A DNA stretch of 64,000 nt from Halostagnicola sp. A-GB9-2 (GCF_030068615.1 NZ_JASJOC010000005.1:62001-126000); one strand, 5' to 3'; numbered from the stretch's first letter, positions 35,819-45,628 are shown. The notes: generated by a model from the letters alone, not told the origin. Program-made: numbers and translations.

Positions 35819-36802
35819 TCACAAGAGTATTAGTAGTACTGCTAGCGAGAGGGAGCTACTGACGATTAATGCCAGAAAAACGACGAGGGCAGGCGTCATA
35901 CCGGTGCTTCGAAGGTGGTTGAGCTGTATCTCGGTCCCGAGTCCCACGAACGCGAGCACGAACAACCAATTGTACGCGTTTTCGATCGAACGCTGTTGAC
36001 CCTGAGAGAATATGCCTGCACTGGCGACGAGGACGAGCACGAGGAATCCGAGAACGAATTTCGGGAACTCGTCCCACAGCGTGCGGACGGAGATGTTTCG
36101 GTTCGTTCCCGAACCCGCATAGTACGTTGCGTAGCCGAGCACTACGAAACCGATCAAGGCATTTCTCGAGAGTTTCGTCATCGTCGCCCATTGTCCAGCA
36201 GCCTCCGAATGGGCGAATCCAACCGCAACGACGGGTCCGGTCGAGAACATACTCACGCCGGCCCAGATTCCGAAGATCGTTCCCGATAGTTCGAGTAGTT
36301 CGCCGATGATCGGGTAGACGACGATAGTGAACGCGTCGAACAGTAACACTGTCGCCGCAGCGTACGCGATTTGGTCTTCTCGAGCGTCAATCGAACCGGC
36401 AACTGCGACCACGGCAGAGACGCCACAGATACTCGCTCCCGCCGCGAGTAACGAACCGAGCCGAGTCGCGAGCCCGAAAACGTTTCGCGAGAGCACTTCG
36501 ACGACCAGAATCGTGCTCGTCGTCACGAGAGCGACGACGAGGATAATCGTCGCCCCTACTTCGAGGATTGTGTCGAGCGTCAATGACGCTCCCATAAGGA
36601 CGATACCTGCTCCGAGCCAAAGTTTGTGAGTGGCGATTCCTGGCCCGAGACGATCGGGGATACCGATACTATTCGCCAGGACGAATCCGATTCCGATTGC
36701 GACCAATAGGTGATTGAATCCCGCAACGAGTTCGAGACTCCGTGCGAGTACGGCACCCACGCAGAGAAACCCGATCCCCGGAATCACCCGATAGGTGTCC
36801 AT
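35819..36802 (-). CDS. YeiH-family transporter (putative sulfate/anion exporter)
   Basis: Length 327 aa with about ten hydrophobic segments. Family features (Cons_hypoth698/YeiH) are IGIGFVLANSIGIPDRLGPG, LLAAGASICGVSAVVAVAGS and IWAGVSMFSTGPVVAVGFAH. YeiH-type proteins are putative sulfate or sulfonate-linked anion exporters. No substrate proof is visible. A 45-residue membrane microprotein is encoded just upstream, with its stop 4 bases before this ATG. Confidence 0.87.
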   Translation of the reverse strand: MDTYRVIPGIGFLCVGAVLARSLELVAGFNHLLVAIGIGFVLANSIGIPDRLGPGIATHKLWLGAGIVLMGASLTLDTILEVGATIILVVALVTTSTILVVEVLSRNVFGLATRLGSLLAAGASICGVSAVVAVAGSIDAREDQIAYAAATVLLFDAFTIVVYPIIGELLELSGTIFGIWAGVSMFSTGPVVAVGFAHSEAAGQWATMTKLSRNALIGFVVLGYATYYAGSGTNRNISVRTLWDEFPKFVLGFLVLVLVASAGIFSQGQQRSIENAYNWLFVLAFVGLGTEIQLNHLRSTGMTPALVVFLALIVSSSLSLAVLLILL

Positions 36803-36806
36803 TTAT

Positions 36807-36944
36807 TTACCAGGGAATCCGTATTTCGAGCGTTACGGTGAGCGCGACGATCAGTGCTCCGACAGTGACGCTTTGCCAGTCGCGCTCGAGCCTCGACCAG
36901 TACGCCCGCGCGGCCACAACAAGTCCTCGGTGGTCGATCGTCAT
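36807..36944 (-). CDS. Single-helix membrane microprotein upstream of the YeiH gene
   Basis: The 45-aa ORF starts MTIDHRGLVVAARAYWSRLE and continues to a hydrophobic helix (VTVGALIVALTVTLEIRIPW) and a TAA. The stop is 4 bases before the transporter ATG, the normal spacing of coupled genes, and the coding bias matches the neighbours. It may be a small subunit or stabiliser of the transporter (inference). Confidence 0.6.
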   Translation of the reverse strand: MTIDHRGLVVAARAYWSRLERDWQSVTVGALIVALTVTLEIRIPW

Positions 36945-37165
36945 TCGTTCGCGTTTGAACGAGCGCCGTACTTAACCCTTGCCGATTTCGTCAGTTATAG
37001 GAGAAAATATCTCCTGTATCTGTGACATTGAATTTCAGCCTTCAGTTGGCAAACCGCTTACTTTCAGTGAAAACCTGATCTCCATAAAAGATTCCAACAA
37101 CCAATAAATTAGTATATTGAACTGTATTGAAAACGTACTTGTATGATTACTATCCAATCTCACTC
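36945..37165. promoter_or_regulatory. Divergent promoter region
   Basis: This AT-rich segment separates the YeiH operon (minus) from the lipoprotein gene (plus). TATA-like sequence ttagtatattgaactg lies at about 37108-37124, some 45-55 bases before the ATG at 37166. The other strand has AT-rich sequence at about 36985-37010. Confidence 0.35.
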
Positions 37166-39157
37166 ATGCCGAACACTCCCCGCCGCACCCTCCTCGGTGG
37201 CATCGGCTCGACTCTCGCCGTGGCCGCCGCAGGGTGTCTTTCAGCCTTCGAAGACGGAGACGAAGATGACGACGGAGACGATACGACCAGTGATATCCTC
37301 GAGTACCTCCCCACGGCCGCCGGTGACGAGTCGATGTTGCTTACCGTCACCGATATCGAGGCCCAGGAAACCGTCGACACGGCGATGAGTACGTCGACGG
37401 TCTACTACGGAGGCGTTCTCGACGAAGATGCCTCGCCGACGAAATCGGCGTCGGTCGCGAACCTCAAGCAGGACGACCCAGAAGTCATCACCGTCTTTTC
37501 GGGTGATCCATCAGTCAACGACGATGTCACTGACGTCCTCGAAGGGCAAGAAACGACAGACGGGATCGAGTACGAACTCGCCGACCCGCACCCGGACGCC
37601 GAAGATATCGTCGTCGGCGTTTCCGGCGAGACGGTCATCGCCGCCGAGTCGGTCTCGCTCCTCGAGGACGCCTTCGAGTCGGCGACCGAAGACTCCGGTT
37701 CGTTCCTCGAGGAGTATTCGACCGTCGGGGACGCGTTCGAAACGTTCTCCCGCGCCGATACCCTCCGGGTTTTCGTCGGAATGGACGACGACGGCTCCGG
37801 TTCGAATATTGACCCCGACGACGTTCGATTTACGGCGATGGCATCGACGGTGATCGACGAGTACACGATCGAAGAGCAGGTCGGGATCGAATTTGTCGAC
37901 GAGTCCGTGATCACCGACGAGGTCCGCGAAGAACTCGAAGCCGATTTCGGAACCGGTCCTCGATCCTCCGAAATCGAGGAGGACGGCCCGCTCGTGACGG
38001 CGACCTGGACGCGAGACCTCGAGGCCGAACAGGAGGCACGCGATCACGTGAGTCCGAGCGTTTCGCCAGCCGTCGAAGTTGATCCCAACGACGACTTCCT
38101 CGAACTCGAGGTCACACGGGGCGATCCGACGCCGCTCGAGGAGCTGACGCTCGAACTGAACGACGAGGAGTACGACGAGACGATCTGGGCTGACGGAAAG
38201 GACGAGATAGAAGCGGGCGACACGCTCTCCATCGAGATGGACGACGTCGAACCGAACCAACAGCTCCGAATCCGACACGATCACCCCAACGGCAGTTCGT
38301 CTATGGGAACGACGATCCTCAATCACTTCAGGTTCGACTTCGAGTACGATCGCGAAACGGAGACGGTGACGGTCGCCTACGTCGATGACCGAGAATTCCC
38401 GCTCGACGGGGATTACGTTTCTCTCTCGATCGTCGACGAGACGTACCACGGCGGCGGAACCGCCGGCCAGGAACCGACCGTTTTCGAGTCCCTTCAGCCG
38501 TGGGAGGGCGCGGAACTGAGCGTCGGTGACGAGGCGACGATCGACGGTGCCGAAATCGATTCGCGCGTTCTCGTCGGCTGGAAGGGCGACGAACCCCAGG
38601 ATTCAATCGCAAATCACATCGTTAGTCCGCCGGGGAGCGCACAGTTCGAGTACGACTACGACGCGGACACCCTCGATATCGAACTCGGGCTAGACGGCTG
38701 CGAGCCAGCTGACGCCTACGAACTCCGGGTCGACGACCAACCCGCCGCCGTGCAGTGGACCGACGAGTACGAAACGGTCGACGATGGCGCGTCGATCATC
38801 CTCGAGGGTATCGATGTCGGTTCCACGGCGACGGTCGTCTGGGTCGAGGACGATGTCGATATCGGTTGGACGACCGCGCGCCCGCATATATCCCTCGCGC
38901 TCGAGGGTAACGGCGACGAACTCGAACTCACCCACGACGGCGGCCCGTCGCTACCGGCGACTGATCTCACGGCGACGATTCGTGCTGGTGCTGAGACCGA
39001 AGACGTCGATTTCGAAACCCTGCTCGATGGCGAGTTCGCCGACGGAGATACCGCCACGTTCGACGCCCCGTCCGTCGAAACCATCGTAGATGTCAGACTC
39101 GAGTATCACGACGAGTACAGAGTGGGGTCGGCGTGGCTCAGCGCGGACGAACTGTAA
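37166..39157 (+). CDS. Large secreted lipoprotein of unknown function
   Basis: From the ATG at 37166 the protein is 663 aa. A twin-arginine signal with lipobox (TPRRTLLGGIGSTLAVAAAG followed by Cys) begins immediately. The frame open to 37127 adds an odd N-terminus. The mature protein is very acidic, with a DDDGDD linker, an N-terminal domain of about 270 residues and a C-terminal half of several beta-rich modules with similar strands (ELTLELNDEEYDETIWADGK; ELTHDGGPSLPATDLTATIR). The repeated modules look like Ig-like extracellular domains. The downstream genes are convergent (phosphonate ABC), so no operon partner is indicated. The function is unknown. Confidence 0.75.
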   Translation: MPNTPRRTLLGGIGSTLAVAAAGCLSAFEDGDEDDDGDDTTSDILEYLPTAAGDESMLLTVTDIEAQETVDTAMSTSTVYYGGVLDEDASPTKSASVANLKQDDPEVITVFSGDPSVNDDVTDVLEGQETTDGIEYELADPHPDAEDIVVGVSGETVIAAESVSLLEDAFESATEDSGSFLEEYSTVGDAFETFSRADTLRVFVGMDDDGSGSNIDPDDVRFTAMASTVIDEYTIEEQVGIEFVDESVITDEVREELEADFGTGPRSSEIEEDGPLVTATWTRDLEAEQEARDHVSPSVSPAVEVDPNDDFLELEVTRGDPTPLEELTLELNDEEYDETIWADGKDEIEAGDTLSIEMDDVEPNQQLRIRHDHPNGSSSMGTTILNHFRFDFEYDRETETVTVAYVDDREFPLDGDYVSLSIVDETYHGGGTAGQEPTVFESLQPWEGAELSVGDEATIDGAEIDSRVLVGWKGDEPQDSIANHIVSPPGSAQFEYDYDADTLDIELGLDGCEPADAYELRVDDQPAAVQWTDEYETVDDGASIILEGIDVGSTATVVWVEDDVDIGWTTARPHISLALEGNGDELELTHDGGPSLPATDLTATIRAGAETEDVDFETLLDGEFADGDTATFDAPSVETIVDVRLEYHDEYRVGSAWLSADEL

Positions 39158-39269
39158 CTTTTCTGGCGCGCTCTAAACAGCTCGGAGCGTATTTCGAAAG
39201 CAGATGGGGAGGGAGGTCTGCTTTCCGGCTCCGTCTTCGACTGTTGTAGCCCTGTTTGTCCCTCCGATG

Positions 39270-40067
39270 CTACCGAGTTTTCCCTCGAAGATACGCGGAG
39301 ACACCTTCGCTCACGAGTACGACCCCGAGCATCGCAATCAGGATGGTCAACACGTTCGACCACTGGAAGAAGTCGATCGACGCATCGAGTGAGGCGCCGA
39401 TACCGCCGGCACCCACGAACCCGATGATGGTTGCTTCGCGGACGTTGATATCCCAGCGGTAGGTCGCGACGCTAACGAACGTCGGCTTTACCTGCGGCAC
39501 GATTCCGTAGACGACGACATCGAACGGGGAGCCGCCCACCGCGCGGATCGCCGCTACCTGTCCGGGGTCGATCTCTTCGATTCCCTCGGCGAGCAACTTT
39601 GAGACGAACCCGATCGATCGAAATGCGACCGCGAGAACGCCGGCCAACGCACCGGTTCCGAAGATGATGATGAAAAACAGCGCCCAGATGATAACGTTGA
39701 CCGATCGCGTACCGACGATGAGGAACTTCCCGATCGCGTAGGTGATCGCGTTCGGCGTCGTGTTTTCAGCACCGAGATAGGCGATCGGGAGCGAAAGGAA
39801 GATGGCGAGTCCAGTTCCGAGGATCGCGATGTTCATCGTCTCGACGAGCGGGGGAACGATCTCGACGGCGTAGGACGGGTTTGGCGGATACATCCGCCCC
39901 AGTAGATCTCGTAGATTTCTCGCGGCGTTCGCGACGAACGTGTACCGCACATGGAGCGCCCGCCACGCGAGAACGGCGACGACCGCCGCGACGAGGACTC
40001 CCAGCATTCGAAGAATCTTCGTTTTTCGATCGTACTTGGTCCAGGACGTTCGCGGTTCGACCGCCAT
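39270..40067 (-). CDS. phnE: Phosphonate ABC transporter permease, second copy
   Basis: From the ATG at 40067 the protein is 265 aa. The PhnE pattern is seen in RNLRDLLGRMYPPNPSYAVE, LFFIIIFGTGALAGVLAVAF and the coupling loop GIEEIDPGQVAAIRAVGGSP. It closes with YRWDINVREATIIGFVGAGG. The start overlaps the stop of the first phnE by one base (TGATG). Two different phnE genes imply a heterodimeric channel. Confidence 0.93.
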   Translation of the reverse strand: MAVEPRTSWTKYDRKTKILRMLGVLVAAVVAVLAWRALHVRYTFVANAARNLRDLLGRMYPPNPSYAVEIVPPLVETMNIAILGTGLAIFLSLPIAYLGAENTTPNAITYAIGKFLIVGTRSVNVIIWALFFIIIFGTGALAGVLAVAFRSIGFVSKLLAEGIEEIDPGQVAAIRAVGGSPFDVVVYGIVPQVKPTFVSVATYRWDINVREATIIGFVGAGGIGASLDASIDFFQWSNVLTILIAMLGVVLVSEGVSAYLRGKTR

Positions 40068-40906
40068 CACTGGAGCCTCCGTCGAATAATTGCACTCGCC
40101 AGCTCGCCGGCTAAGACCACGGCGATGATCGAGAGCACGATCGCGAGGGTGAAGTCGTACTCGTAGCGATCGAAGGAGTTGAGCAAGGTCACTCCGATGC
40201 CTCCAGCGCCGACGATTCCGACGATGGTACTGGCGCGAATGTTAATGTCCCATCGATAGATTGCAAGTCCCACCATTCGCGGAACCACCTGCGGGGCGAC
40301 GCCGTAGACGAGAACCTGTAGTCGACTCCCGCCGACGGCTCGAATCGCGTCGGCCTGTCCGTTGTCGATATCCTCTAACTCTTCGGCGAGGAGCTTGGCG
40401 TAGAATCCGGGCGTTGCAAACACGAGGGCGATAACCCCCGCGAGTGGGCCGAGACCGACGGTGACGACGGCGACGATGGCCAGCACCAGTTCGTGAAGCG
40501 AACGAGAAATCGAAACGATCGCCCGTCCGACGTAGTAGACCGGTCGAGGTGCGAGATTTTCGGCCGCCATCACGGCGATCGGAACGCTGATCGCAACGCC
40601 GAGGATGGTCGCGACTATCGACATCGCGACGCTCTCTATCATCCCGTCCCAAATTCGTCGGCGGGCTTCAGGAGTGAAATCCGGCGGGAACATCGTCGCC
40701 AGCAGTCCCTGTGCGGCTTCCGCCCCGCTGAGTACGCGGGCGGGCGACGGTCGTAGCTCCCACGCGCTCCAGAGGACGAACAGGAGGAGAGCCCCGTACA
40801 CGATGTACTTCGTCTGTTTGTTGTAGAAAACGGTCGGCCGAATCCAGGAGTCCGACGACTCCTCGGCGGGCAGTGGATCGCTCCCGCTCGAGTCGGCCCT
40901 ACTCAT
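40067..40906 (-). CDS. phnE: Phosphonate ABC transporter permease, first copy
   Basis: From the ATG at 40906 the protein is 279 aa. A GTG at 40915 is possible. After a charged N-terminus it has about six helices, the PhnE motif ELEDIDNGQADAIRAVGGSR and the final YRWDINIRASTIVGIVGAGG. It is similar to the second copy throughout, so the pair arose by duplication. It forms the membrane part of the phosphonate importer with PhnC and PhnD. Confidence 0.93.
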   Translation of the reverse strand: MSRADSSGSDPLPAEESSDSWIRPTVFYNKQTKYIVYGALLLFVLWSAWELRPSPARVLSGAEAAQGLLATMFPPDFTPEARRRIWDGMIESVAMSIVATILGVAISVPIAVMAAENLAPRPVYYVGRAIVSISRSLHELVLAIVAVVTVGLGPLAGVIALVFATPGFYAKLLAEELEDIDNGQADAIRAVGGSRLQVLVYGVAPQVVPRMVGLAIYRWDINIRASTIVGIVGAGGIGVTLLNSFDRYEYDFTLAIVLSIIAVVLAGELASAIIRRRLQ

Positions 40907-40944
40907 GTCGCTCACCGATTGTGACGTCCCGTTGGCGTCGCATC

Positions 40945-41754
40945 TTAGAACGATCCCTCCGGTTCGATTTCGACCGACTCCGTCGAGGTGGTTCGCTCGC
41001 CGGCTTTCGCTCGCGGCTCGCCACCTCGGTAGATCGTGTCTCGAGCGCCGTCGTCGAGTTCGCCTGGTGGGCCGTCGAAGACGATTCGGCCGTCGGTGAG
41101 GCCGACGACGCGATCAGTGTGCTCGAGAGCGAGGTCGACCTCGTGAATGTTGATGACGACCGGAATCTCCTCCTCCCGGGCGATTTCGGTTAGCAGTTCC
41201 ATGACCGCGGCCGACGTTTCGGGATCCAGCGAACTCGTCGGTTCGTCGACAAGCAGGATCTTGGGCCGCTGGAGGACGGCGCGTGCGATGCCGACCCGCT
41301 GTCGTTGGCCGCCCGAGAGTTCGTCGACTCGTTTGTCCTCGACGTCCTCGAGTCCGACTCGATCGAGAATTTCGTAGGCTTTGCTGATGTCCTCCGCATC
41401 GAATTTTCGACGAAACGCCTTCCAGTTGCTCATATAGCCGAGACGGCCGGAAAGCACGTTTTCCATGACGGTGAGCCGTTCGATCAGGTTGAACTCCTGA
41501 AAGATCATTCCCATCTCCCGTCGACTTCGTCGCAGGTCCCGCTTCGATAACGAGGTGATCTTGGTATCGTCGAGGACGATCGATCCGTCGGTCGGTTCCG
41601 TAAGGCGGTTTATACAACTAATAAGGGTACTTTTCCCCGCGCCGCTCGGGCCGATGACCGAGACGACTTCGTCGCCCGATACCCTCATCGAAACCCCCTT
41701 CAGCGCCTCGTCGCCCGTCGGATAGACTTTTCGTAGATCTGTGATCGTGAGCAT
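40945..41754 (-). CDS. phnC: Phosphonate ABC transporter ATPase
   Basis: Length 269 aa. Walker A is [19 protein letters not shown], the signature is [18 protein letters not shown], Walker B is [14 protein letters not shown] and the switch His is [14 protein letters not shown]. The [20 protein letters not shown] stretch is diagnostic of PhnC. It lies in the order phnD-phnC-phnE-phnE. No C-P lyase genes are in this window, so the imported phosphonate must be processed by genes elsewhere. Confidence 0.94.
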   Translation of the reverse strand: MLTITDLRKVYPTGDEALKGVSMRVSGDEVVSVIGPSGAGKSTLISCINRLTEPTDGSIVLDDTKITSLSKRDLRRSRREMGMIFQEFNLIERLTVMENVLSGRLGYMSNWKAFRRKFDAEDISKAYEILDRVGLEDVEDKRVDELSGGQRQRVGIARAVLQRPKILLVDEPTSSLDPETSAAVMELLTEIAREEEIPVVINIHEVDLALEHTDRVVGLTDGRIVFDGPPGELDDGARDTIYRGGEPRAKAGERTTSTESVEIEPEGSF

Positions 41755-41810
41755 AGTGTGTTCGTTGATAATCGCCGTCTTTTGTGAGAGCCGATCGCAG
41801 ACGCCCGTTC

Positions 41811-42959
41811 TTAGATGTCGCTCGGATCGGTCAGGTCGACGCCGTTCGCCTCGTGTGTCACAATAATGTCGTGCCAGTGGGTCGCGTAATCGATCTCTGT
41901 GAACTGGCCGCGACCGTCGAACTCTTCTGCGAGTTCGGTATCGGAGTAATCGTATTCGAGGAACGCCCGTTCGATGCCCTCCTGAACGTCCGACGGGAGG
42001 TTGTAGAGATACGAGAATCCGGTGGTGACGATCGGTTCGCTCTGCCAGACGACTTTGATGTGCTCGGGGTCGACGTCGCCCCGATCGGCGACTCGAGTCA
42101 CACAGTAACTACAGACCGGCGCGACCTCGTGATCTTGATTGTAAATCGAGAGGACGAGGTTTTCGTGGCTCCCGATGTGTTCGACATCGTAATCCTCGCC
42201 GGGCTCGACGCCGAACTGGTCGTCGAACATTGCTCGAGGCATGAGGTTGCCGGAGTTCGAGGACTGGTCGCCGTGTGCGCCGTCGCGGCCGGCGAAGTCC
42301 TCCACGGAGTCGATGTCGGTATTGTTCATGTGGGTGATCGCCCACAGGAAGTAGCCAGCGTCGTCTTCGGAGACCTGGATGCCGAACGGAACCGCGCCCG
42401 CGAGGTTGACCGCAAACGGGAGCGGACCGGTCGAAAAGCCGCCGATGTGGAGCTGTTCGCTCCGCATCGCTTCGACCTGTGCCGCGTAACTTTCGACCAT
42501 ATTGGTCTCGACGTCTCGACCGGTCTCCTCCTCGATGTTTTCCATGATCGGGTCGAAAACACCCTCGTACTGGGCCGGGTCCTCCGTCGGCGTCATCGCG
42601 AACAGGAGCGTATCCGGGTCGATAATTTCGCTGTCGTCTGTGGGCGGGCTTCGAACGGGGTCGCCGTAGACGGGTTCGTCGCGTTCCTCGAACGCCTCGA
42701 TATCCTCGACCGATCCGTTATCGTAGTCCATCAGCGTGGACATCCGCTGCGGGAATTCCGGACTCTCCGGATCCCAGTCCGGGAAGTCCTCGTCTGCATC
42801 GTCCGGAATGTCGTCGTCCGTATCGCTCAAACACCCCGCCAATGCTCCCGTCACCGCCCCACCGGCACCTGCTAAGAGCGTTCGCCGACAGACCCGACAG
42901 CAGGAAGTCTTCCGCTTTGCACCATCTGCGTCGCCGTCCGTTCCGAATTCGTCGGACAT
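41811..42959 (-). CDS. phnD: Phosphonate-binding lipoprotein
   Basis: From the ATG at 42959 the protein is 382 aa. The N-terminus is cysteine-rich (TSCCRVCRR) and then has a Tat-type lipobox ([19 protein letters not shown]). The binding domain carries PhnD features: [40 protein letters not shown]-like sequence, [20 protein letters not shown] and [20 protein letters not shown]. It captures phosphonate or a related organophosphorus compound outside the cell. Its promoter region is the AT-rich stretch at 42990-43010. Confidence 0.92.
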   Translation of the reverse strand: MSDEFGTDGDADGAKRKTSCCRVCRRTLLAGAGGAVTGALAGCLSDTDDDIPDDADEDFPDWDPESPEFPQRMSTLMDYDNGSVEDIEAFEERDEPVYGDPVRSPPTDDSEIIDPDTLLFAMTPTEDPAQYEGVFDPIMENIEEETGRDVETNMVESYAAQVEAMRSEQLHIGGFSTGPLPFAVNLAGAVPFGIQVSEDDAGYFLWAITHMNNTDIDSVEDFAGRDGAHGDQSSNSGNLMPRAMFDDQFGVEPGEDYDVEHIGSHENLVLSIYNQDHEVAPVCSYCVTRVADRGDVDPEHIKVVWQSEPIVTTGFSYLYNLPSDVQEGIERAFLEYDYSDTELAEEFDGRGQFTEIDYATHWHDIIVTHEANGVDLTDPSDI

Positions 42960-42996
42960 CGTCGGTTGATCCAACCGAGAGAACGGGTAAAAGCCG

Positions 42997-43040
42997 TTAT
43001 AATATCAATATGGTAAGTAAATGAGCGATATATAGCGCTC
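42997..43040 (-). promoter_or_regulatory. phnD promoter and adjacent near-palindrome
   Basis: TTATAATA (plus-strand reading, 42997-43004) gives a minus-strand TATTATAA box about 40 bases before the phnD ATG. An 18-base near-palindrome, GAGCGATATATAGCGCTC (43023-43040), lies just upstream and has only one mismatched pair. It is a candidate regulator site. Confidence 0.5.
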
Positions 43041-43097
43041 AGTTCGGATACGTATTCGTCCGGTAGGGGGTGTCCCGTTAGGCTTCGATCCTCGAGC

Positions 43098-43325
43098 TTA
43101 CCGCATGTTTTCGAGGGCGACGAACGCCTGTCGGTCAGCGGTGAGCCACGTGGTGAGTCGTTCGCTTTCGGAGCACTCCCGAGGCGTAACCGTACACCGA
43201 TCGGGCTGGTTCTCGTATCGAACGACGATCGCATCGAGGTCGATCGACTTCGTCGAGTACTGCGTGGCCCGTTCCAATCGTTGCCGAACACCGTCAGTGC
43301 CGTATCCGCTCGAGGACCCGTTCAT
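43098..43325 (-). CDS. Small haloarchaeal protein (DUF7511-like)
   Basis: From the ATG at 43325 the protein is 75 aa. Its core reads AIVVRYENQPDRCTVTPREC, followed by SESERLTTWLTADRQAFVAL. This pattern of a PR-C/D-S-E-E-R segment and WLTA near the C-terminus fits a widespread haloarchaeal small-protein family (my recollection of DUF7511, not checked). It sits between the divergent phn and second ABC operons. The function is unknown. Confidence 0.65.
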   Translation of the reverse strand: MNGSSSGYGTDGVRQRLERATQYSTKSIDLDAIVVRYENQPDRCTVTPRECSESERLTTWLTADRQAFVALENMR

Positions 43326-43489
43326 GGTTTTTGACCTCCAGTAGGTTCGAAGACGCTCGAGCGACACATAGCCGCTTCTAGTTGCCCTATTGAGAGGTAT
43401 GGATCGGAGGTGACCCGAACGTATCGATCGTCGGTACTGCAGGATAGCTCTCAATAGTGTTCCGTACACCACTTTCACGTCCGTATACC

Positions 43490-43497
43490 TATTATAA
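43490..43497 (+). promoter_or_regulatory. TATA box of the PhnS-type ABC operon
   Basis: TATTATAA at 43490-43497 lies about 32-39 bases before the chosen ATG at 43529. The same eight bases occur in the minus-strand phnD and second pstS promoters, so the three may share regulation. Confidence 0.5.
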
Positions 43498-43528
43498 ATG
43501 AACTAATGTGCGGTGCGAGCAGGTCTCG

Positions 43529-44686
43529 ATGATGCGACAACGGCTAAAACGCACGACACGCTCGAGACGACAGGTGCTCGTCGGTGGGAGTACGGTTGCT
43601 GGAACGGCGCTCGCGGGCTGTCTCAGCGGCGACGATAGTGCCGCCGATGGCACGGATTACGAGGTTGGGTTTGGCGATTCGGAGACGACGGTCAACAGCG
43701 GTACGCTTCCGGACACGCTGTACGTCTACTGCGTCCAGACGGGCTGGTCCGGGTGGGACGATATCATGGAGGCGTTCGAAGACGAGTACGGCGTTTCGCT
43801 CAACGACGACCAGCGATCTTCGGGCGAGGCGCTAACGCACATGCGATCGAACGCACAAAATCCGAGCCACGGGGCGTTCAACGGCGGCTACTCTTTCGCG
43901 CTCGAGGCCTGGGAAGACGGCTTTCTCGCGGAGTACAAACCCCAACACTGGGACGAGGTCCCCGAGGAGTTCAAGACCGACGACGGGCACGTGACGACGA
44001 CTCGGGAGATGACGACGGCGGTGACCTACCGCACGGACGTCTACGAAGAGCGAGGGCTCGACGAACCCGAGACCTGGGAGGACCTAAAACACCCCGATCT
44101 CGCGCAGGATCTTGCATTTACGCCTCCTCATACCGCAAACGGGCTGAACGCCGCGCTGTCGGTCAACGAGGCCTACGGGGGCTCGCTCGAGGACGTGGAC
44201 CCGGTTCTCGACTACCACGAAGAGATCGAATCCCACGGTGCGGACTTCCGGCGAAACATCGACGGCGACTTCACGTCGGGGGAGATTTCGACCGTCGTCG
44301 AGACCGACTATTCGGGGTTGAACCTCAAGTATAACGTAGGCGAGTTAGACGAGGAACACGTCGACGTCGCGCTCTTGACCGGACCCGACGGCGGGCCCGG
44401 CGTCTCGGCGATGCCCTACGGGTTCGGGCTGATCGAAGGCGGCGATAGCACCGAGGCAACGAAGCTGTTCATGGACTACTGTCTCTCCGACGAGGGACAG
44501 CAGCGCTTTTACGACGCGTACGTCCGTCCCGTGCGCGCGGGCGACCTCGAGGAGCCCGACGGCTTCCCCGAGGACTCGCGCTACGAGCAGACGCAGTTCC
44601 GTCTCGACCAGCAGGAACTCCTCGAGCGCCAGGAAGAGTTGATGGACGAGATCACCGAGCGAACGCCGCTTCCTGGTGCGGCGTAA
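43529..44686 (+). CDS. ABC importer substrate-binding lipoprotein (PhnS/iron-type)
   Basis: Length 385 aa from the ATG at 43529. Other in-frame starts are 43532 and 43508, and the TATA box makes the downstream pair more likely. A Tat lipobox signal (SRRQVLVGGSTVAGTALAGC) is followed by an extracellular solute-binding family 1 protein. Motifs are LYVYCVQTGWSGWDDIMEAF, TYRTDVYEERGLDEPETWED and VSAMPYGFGLIEGGDSTEAT. The family includes binders of iron(III), polyamines, thiamine and 2-aminoethylphosphonate. The position next to phnD and pst favours an organophosphorus ligand, but this is not proved by sequence. Confidence 0.82.
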   Translation: MMRQRLKRTTRSRRQVLVGGSTVAGTALAGCLSGDDSAADGTDYEVGFGDSETTVNSGTLPDTLYVYCVQTGWSGWDDIMEAFEDEYGVSLNDDQRSSGEALTHMRSNAQNPSHGAFNGGYSFALEAWEDGFLAEYKPQHWDEVPEEFKTDDGHVTTTREMTTAVTYRTDVYEERGLDEPETWEDLKHPDLAQDLAFTPPHTANGLNAALSVNEAYGGSLEDVDPVLDYHEEIESHGADFRRNIDGDFTSGEISTVVETDYSGLNLKYNVGELDEEHVDVALLTGPDGGPGVSAMPYGFGLIEGGDSTEATKLFMDYCLSDEGQQRFYDAYVRPVRAGDLEEPDGFPEDSRYEQTQFRLDQQELLERQEELMDEITERTPLPGAA

Positions 44687-44707
44687 CCGACCGTATTCAC
44701 CGTCGTC

Positions 44708-45628
44708 ATGTCGATTACAACGACTGCGACTCGCTACCGCGAGATCGCAACCGAATTCGCATCGGTTCTCGCGTCGCCGTCGACGGAACGCGAACGAGAA
44801 CAACGCCGGATCGCGGTCATGTGCCTGCCGTTTTTCGTGCTGGGAACGTTCGCCGCGTTCGTTCCTCTGGTCGTGATGGCGCGAATGAGCGTGTCGGCGG
44901 ACCCGTTCGAAAACGCGGGTTACAGCCTCGAGGCCTGGCGGACGCTCGCGACCGATTCGACGTACCTGACCGTCGCCTGGAACACCTTGTGGTTCGCGGC
45001 GCTGACGACGATCGTCAGCGTGGCCCTCGGCGTCGCTATCTCCCACGCGCTCGAGAAGTACTCGTTGCCGTTCGAGAACGTCCTCGTCGCGGTGCTTTCG
45101 TTTCCCATCGCGCTCCCGGGGATCGTCGTCGCGTTTCTGATCGTCACGCTGCTCGGCCGACAGGGGCTCGTGACGAACCTCGCGGCGGTTTTCACCGGCC
45201 AAAGCGCCATCGATCTGGCGACCGCGACTACCGTGACCGGACTGTTCATCGGCTACGTCTACTCGCTGGTCCCGCGTTCGACGATGGTTCTCCGGGGCAC
45301 GTACGCCGAGATCAACACCGACGCCGAGGAAGCTGCTCGAGCGCTCGGCGCGGGTTCGATAGAGACGTTCTGCCACGTGACGTTGCCCCAGATCAGACCG
45401 GGGGTCGTCGCGGCGATCATCCTGACGTTTCGATCCGCGCTCGCCATCTTCGGAACGGTGCTGGTGTTGGGTGGCCTCACGGTCGCGACGGTTCGGATCA
45501 ACTACGAGATTTCGGTCGGCTTCGACAGCCAGCTCGCGGGGGCAATCGGCGTCGTCTACTTTCTGTTCATCTTGACGTTCACCTTCGCGAGTTTACGGTT
45601 CGTCGAGACGAGCGTGGTGGAACTATGA
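44708..45628 (+). CDS. ABC importer permease 1 (PhnU/iron-type)
   Basis: Length 306 aa with about six membrane helices. The permease signature reads RGTYAEINTDAEEAARALGA, then GSIETFCHVTLPQIRPGVVA. The ALGVAISHALEKYSLPFENV and VLSFPIALPGIVVAFL stretches fit PhnU/CysT-like subunits. It overlaps permease 2 by ATGA (45625), so translation is coupled. It follows the binding protein by 21 bases. Confidence 0.9.
   Translation: MSITTTATRYREIATEFASVLASPSTEREREQRRIAVMCLPFFVLGTFAAFVPLVVMARMSVSADPFENAGYSLEAWRTLATDSTYLTVAWNTLWFAALTTIVSVALGVAISHALEKYSLPFENVLVAVLSFPIALPGIVVAFLIVTLLGRQGLVTNLAAVFTGQSAIDLATATTVTGLFIGYVYSLVPRSTMVLRGTYAEINTDAEEAARALGAGSIETFCHVTLPQIRPGVVAAIILTFRSALAIFGTVLVLGGLTVATVRINYEISVGFDSQLAGAIGVVYFLFILTFTFASLRFVETSVVEL

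Noticed and set aside
44821-45624. 5' extension of the permease 2 frame into permease 1
   Set aside because: The extension is Arg/Gly-rich shadow of permease 1. The true ATG at 45625 overlaps the upstream stop.
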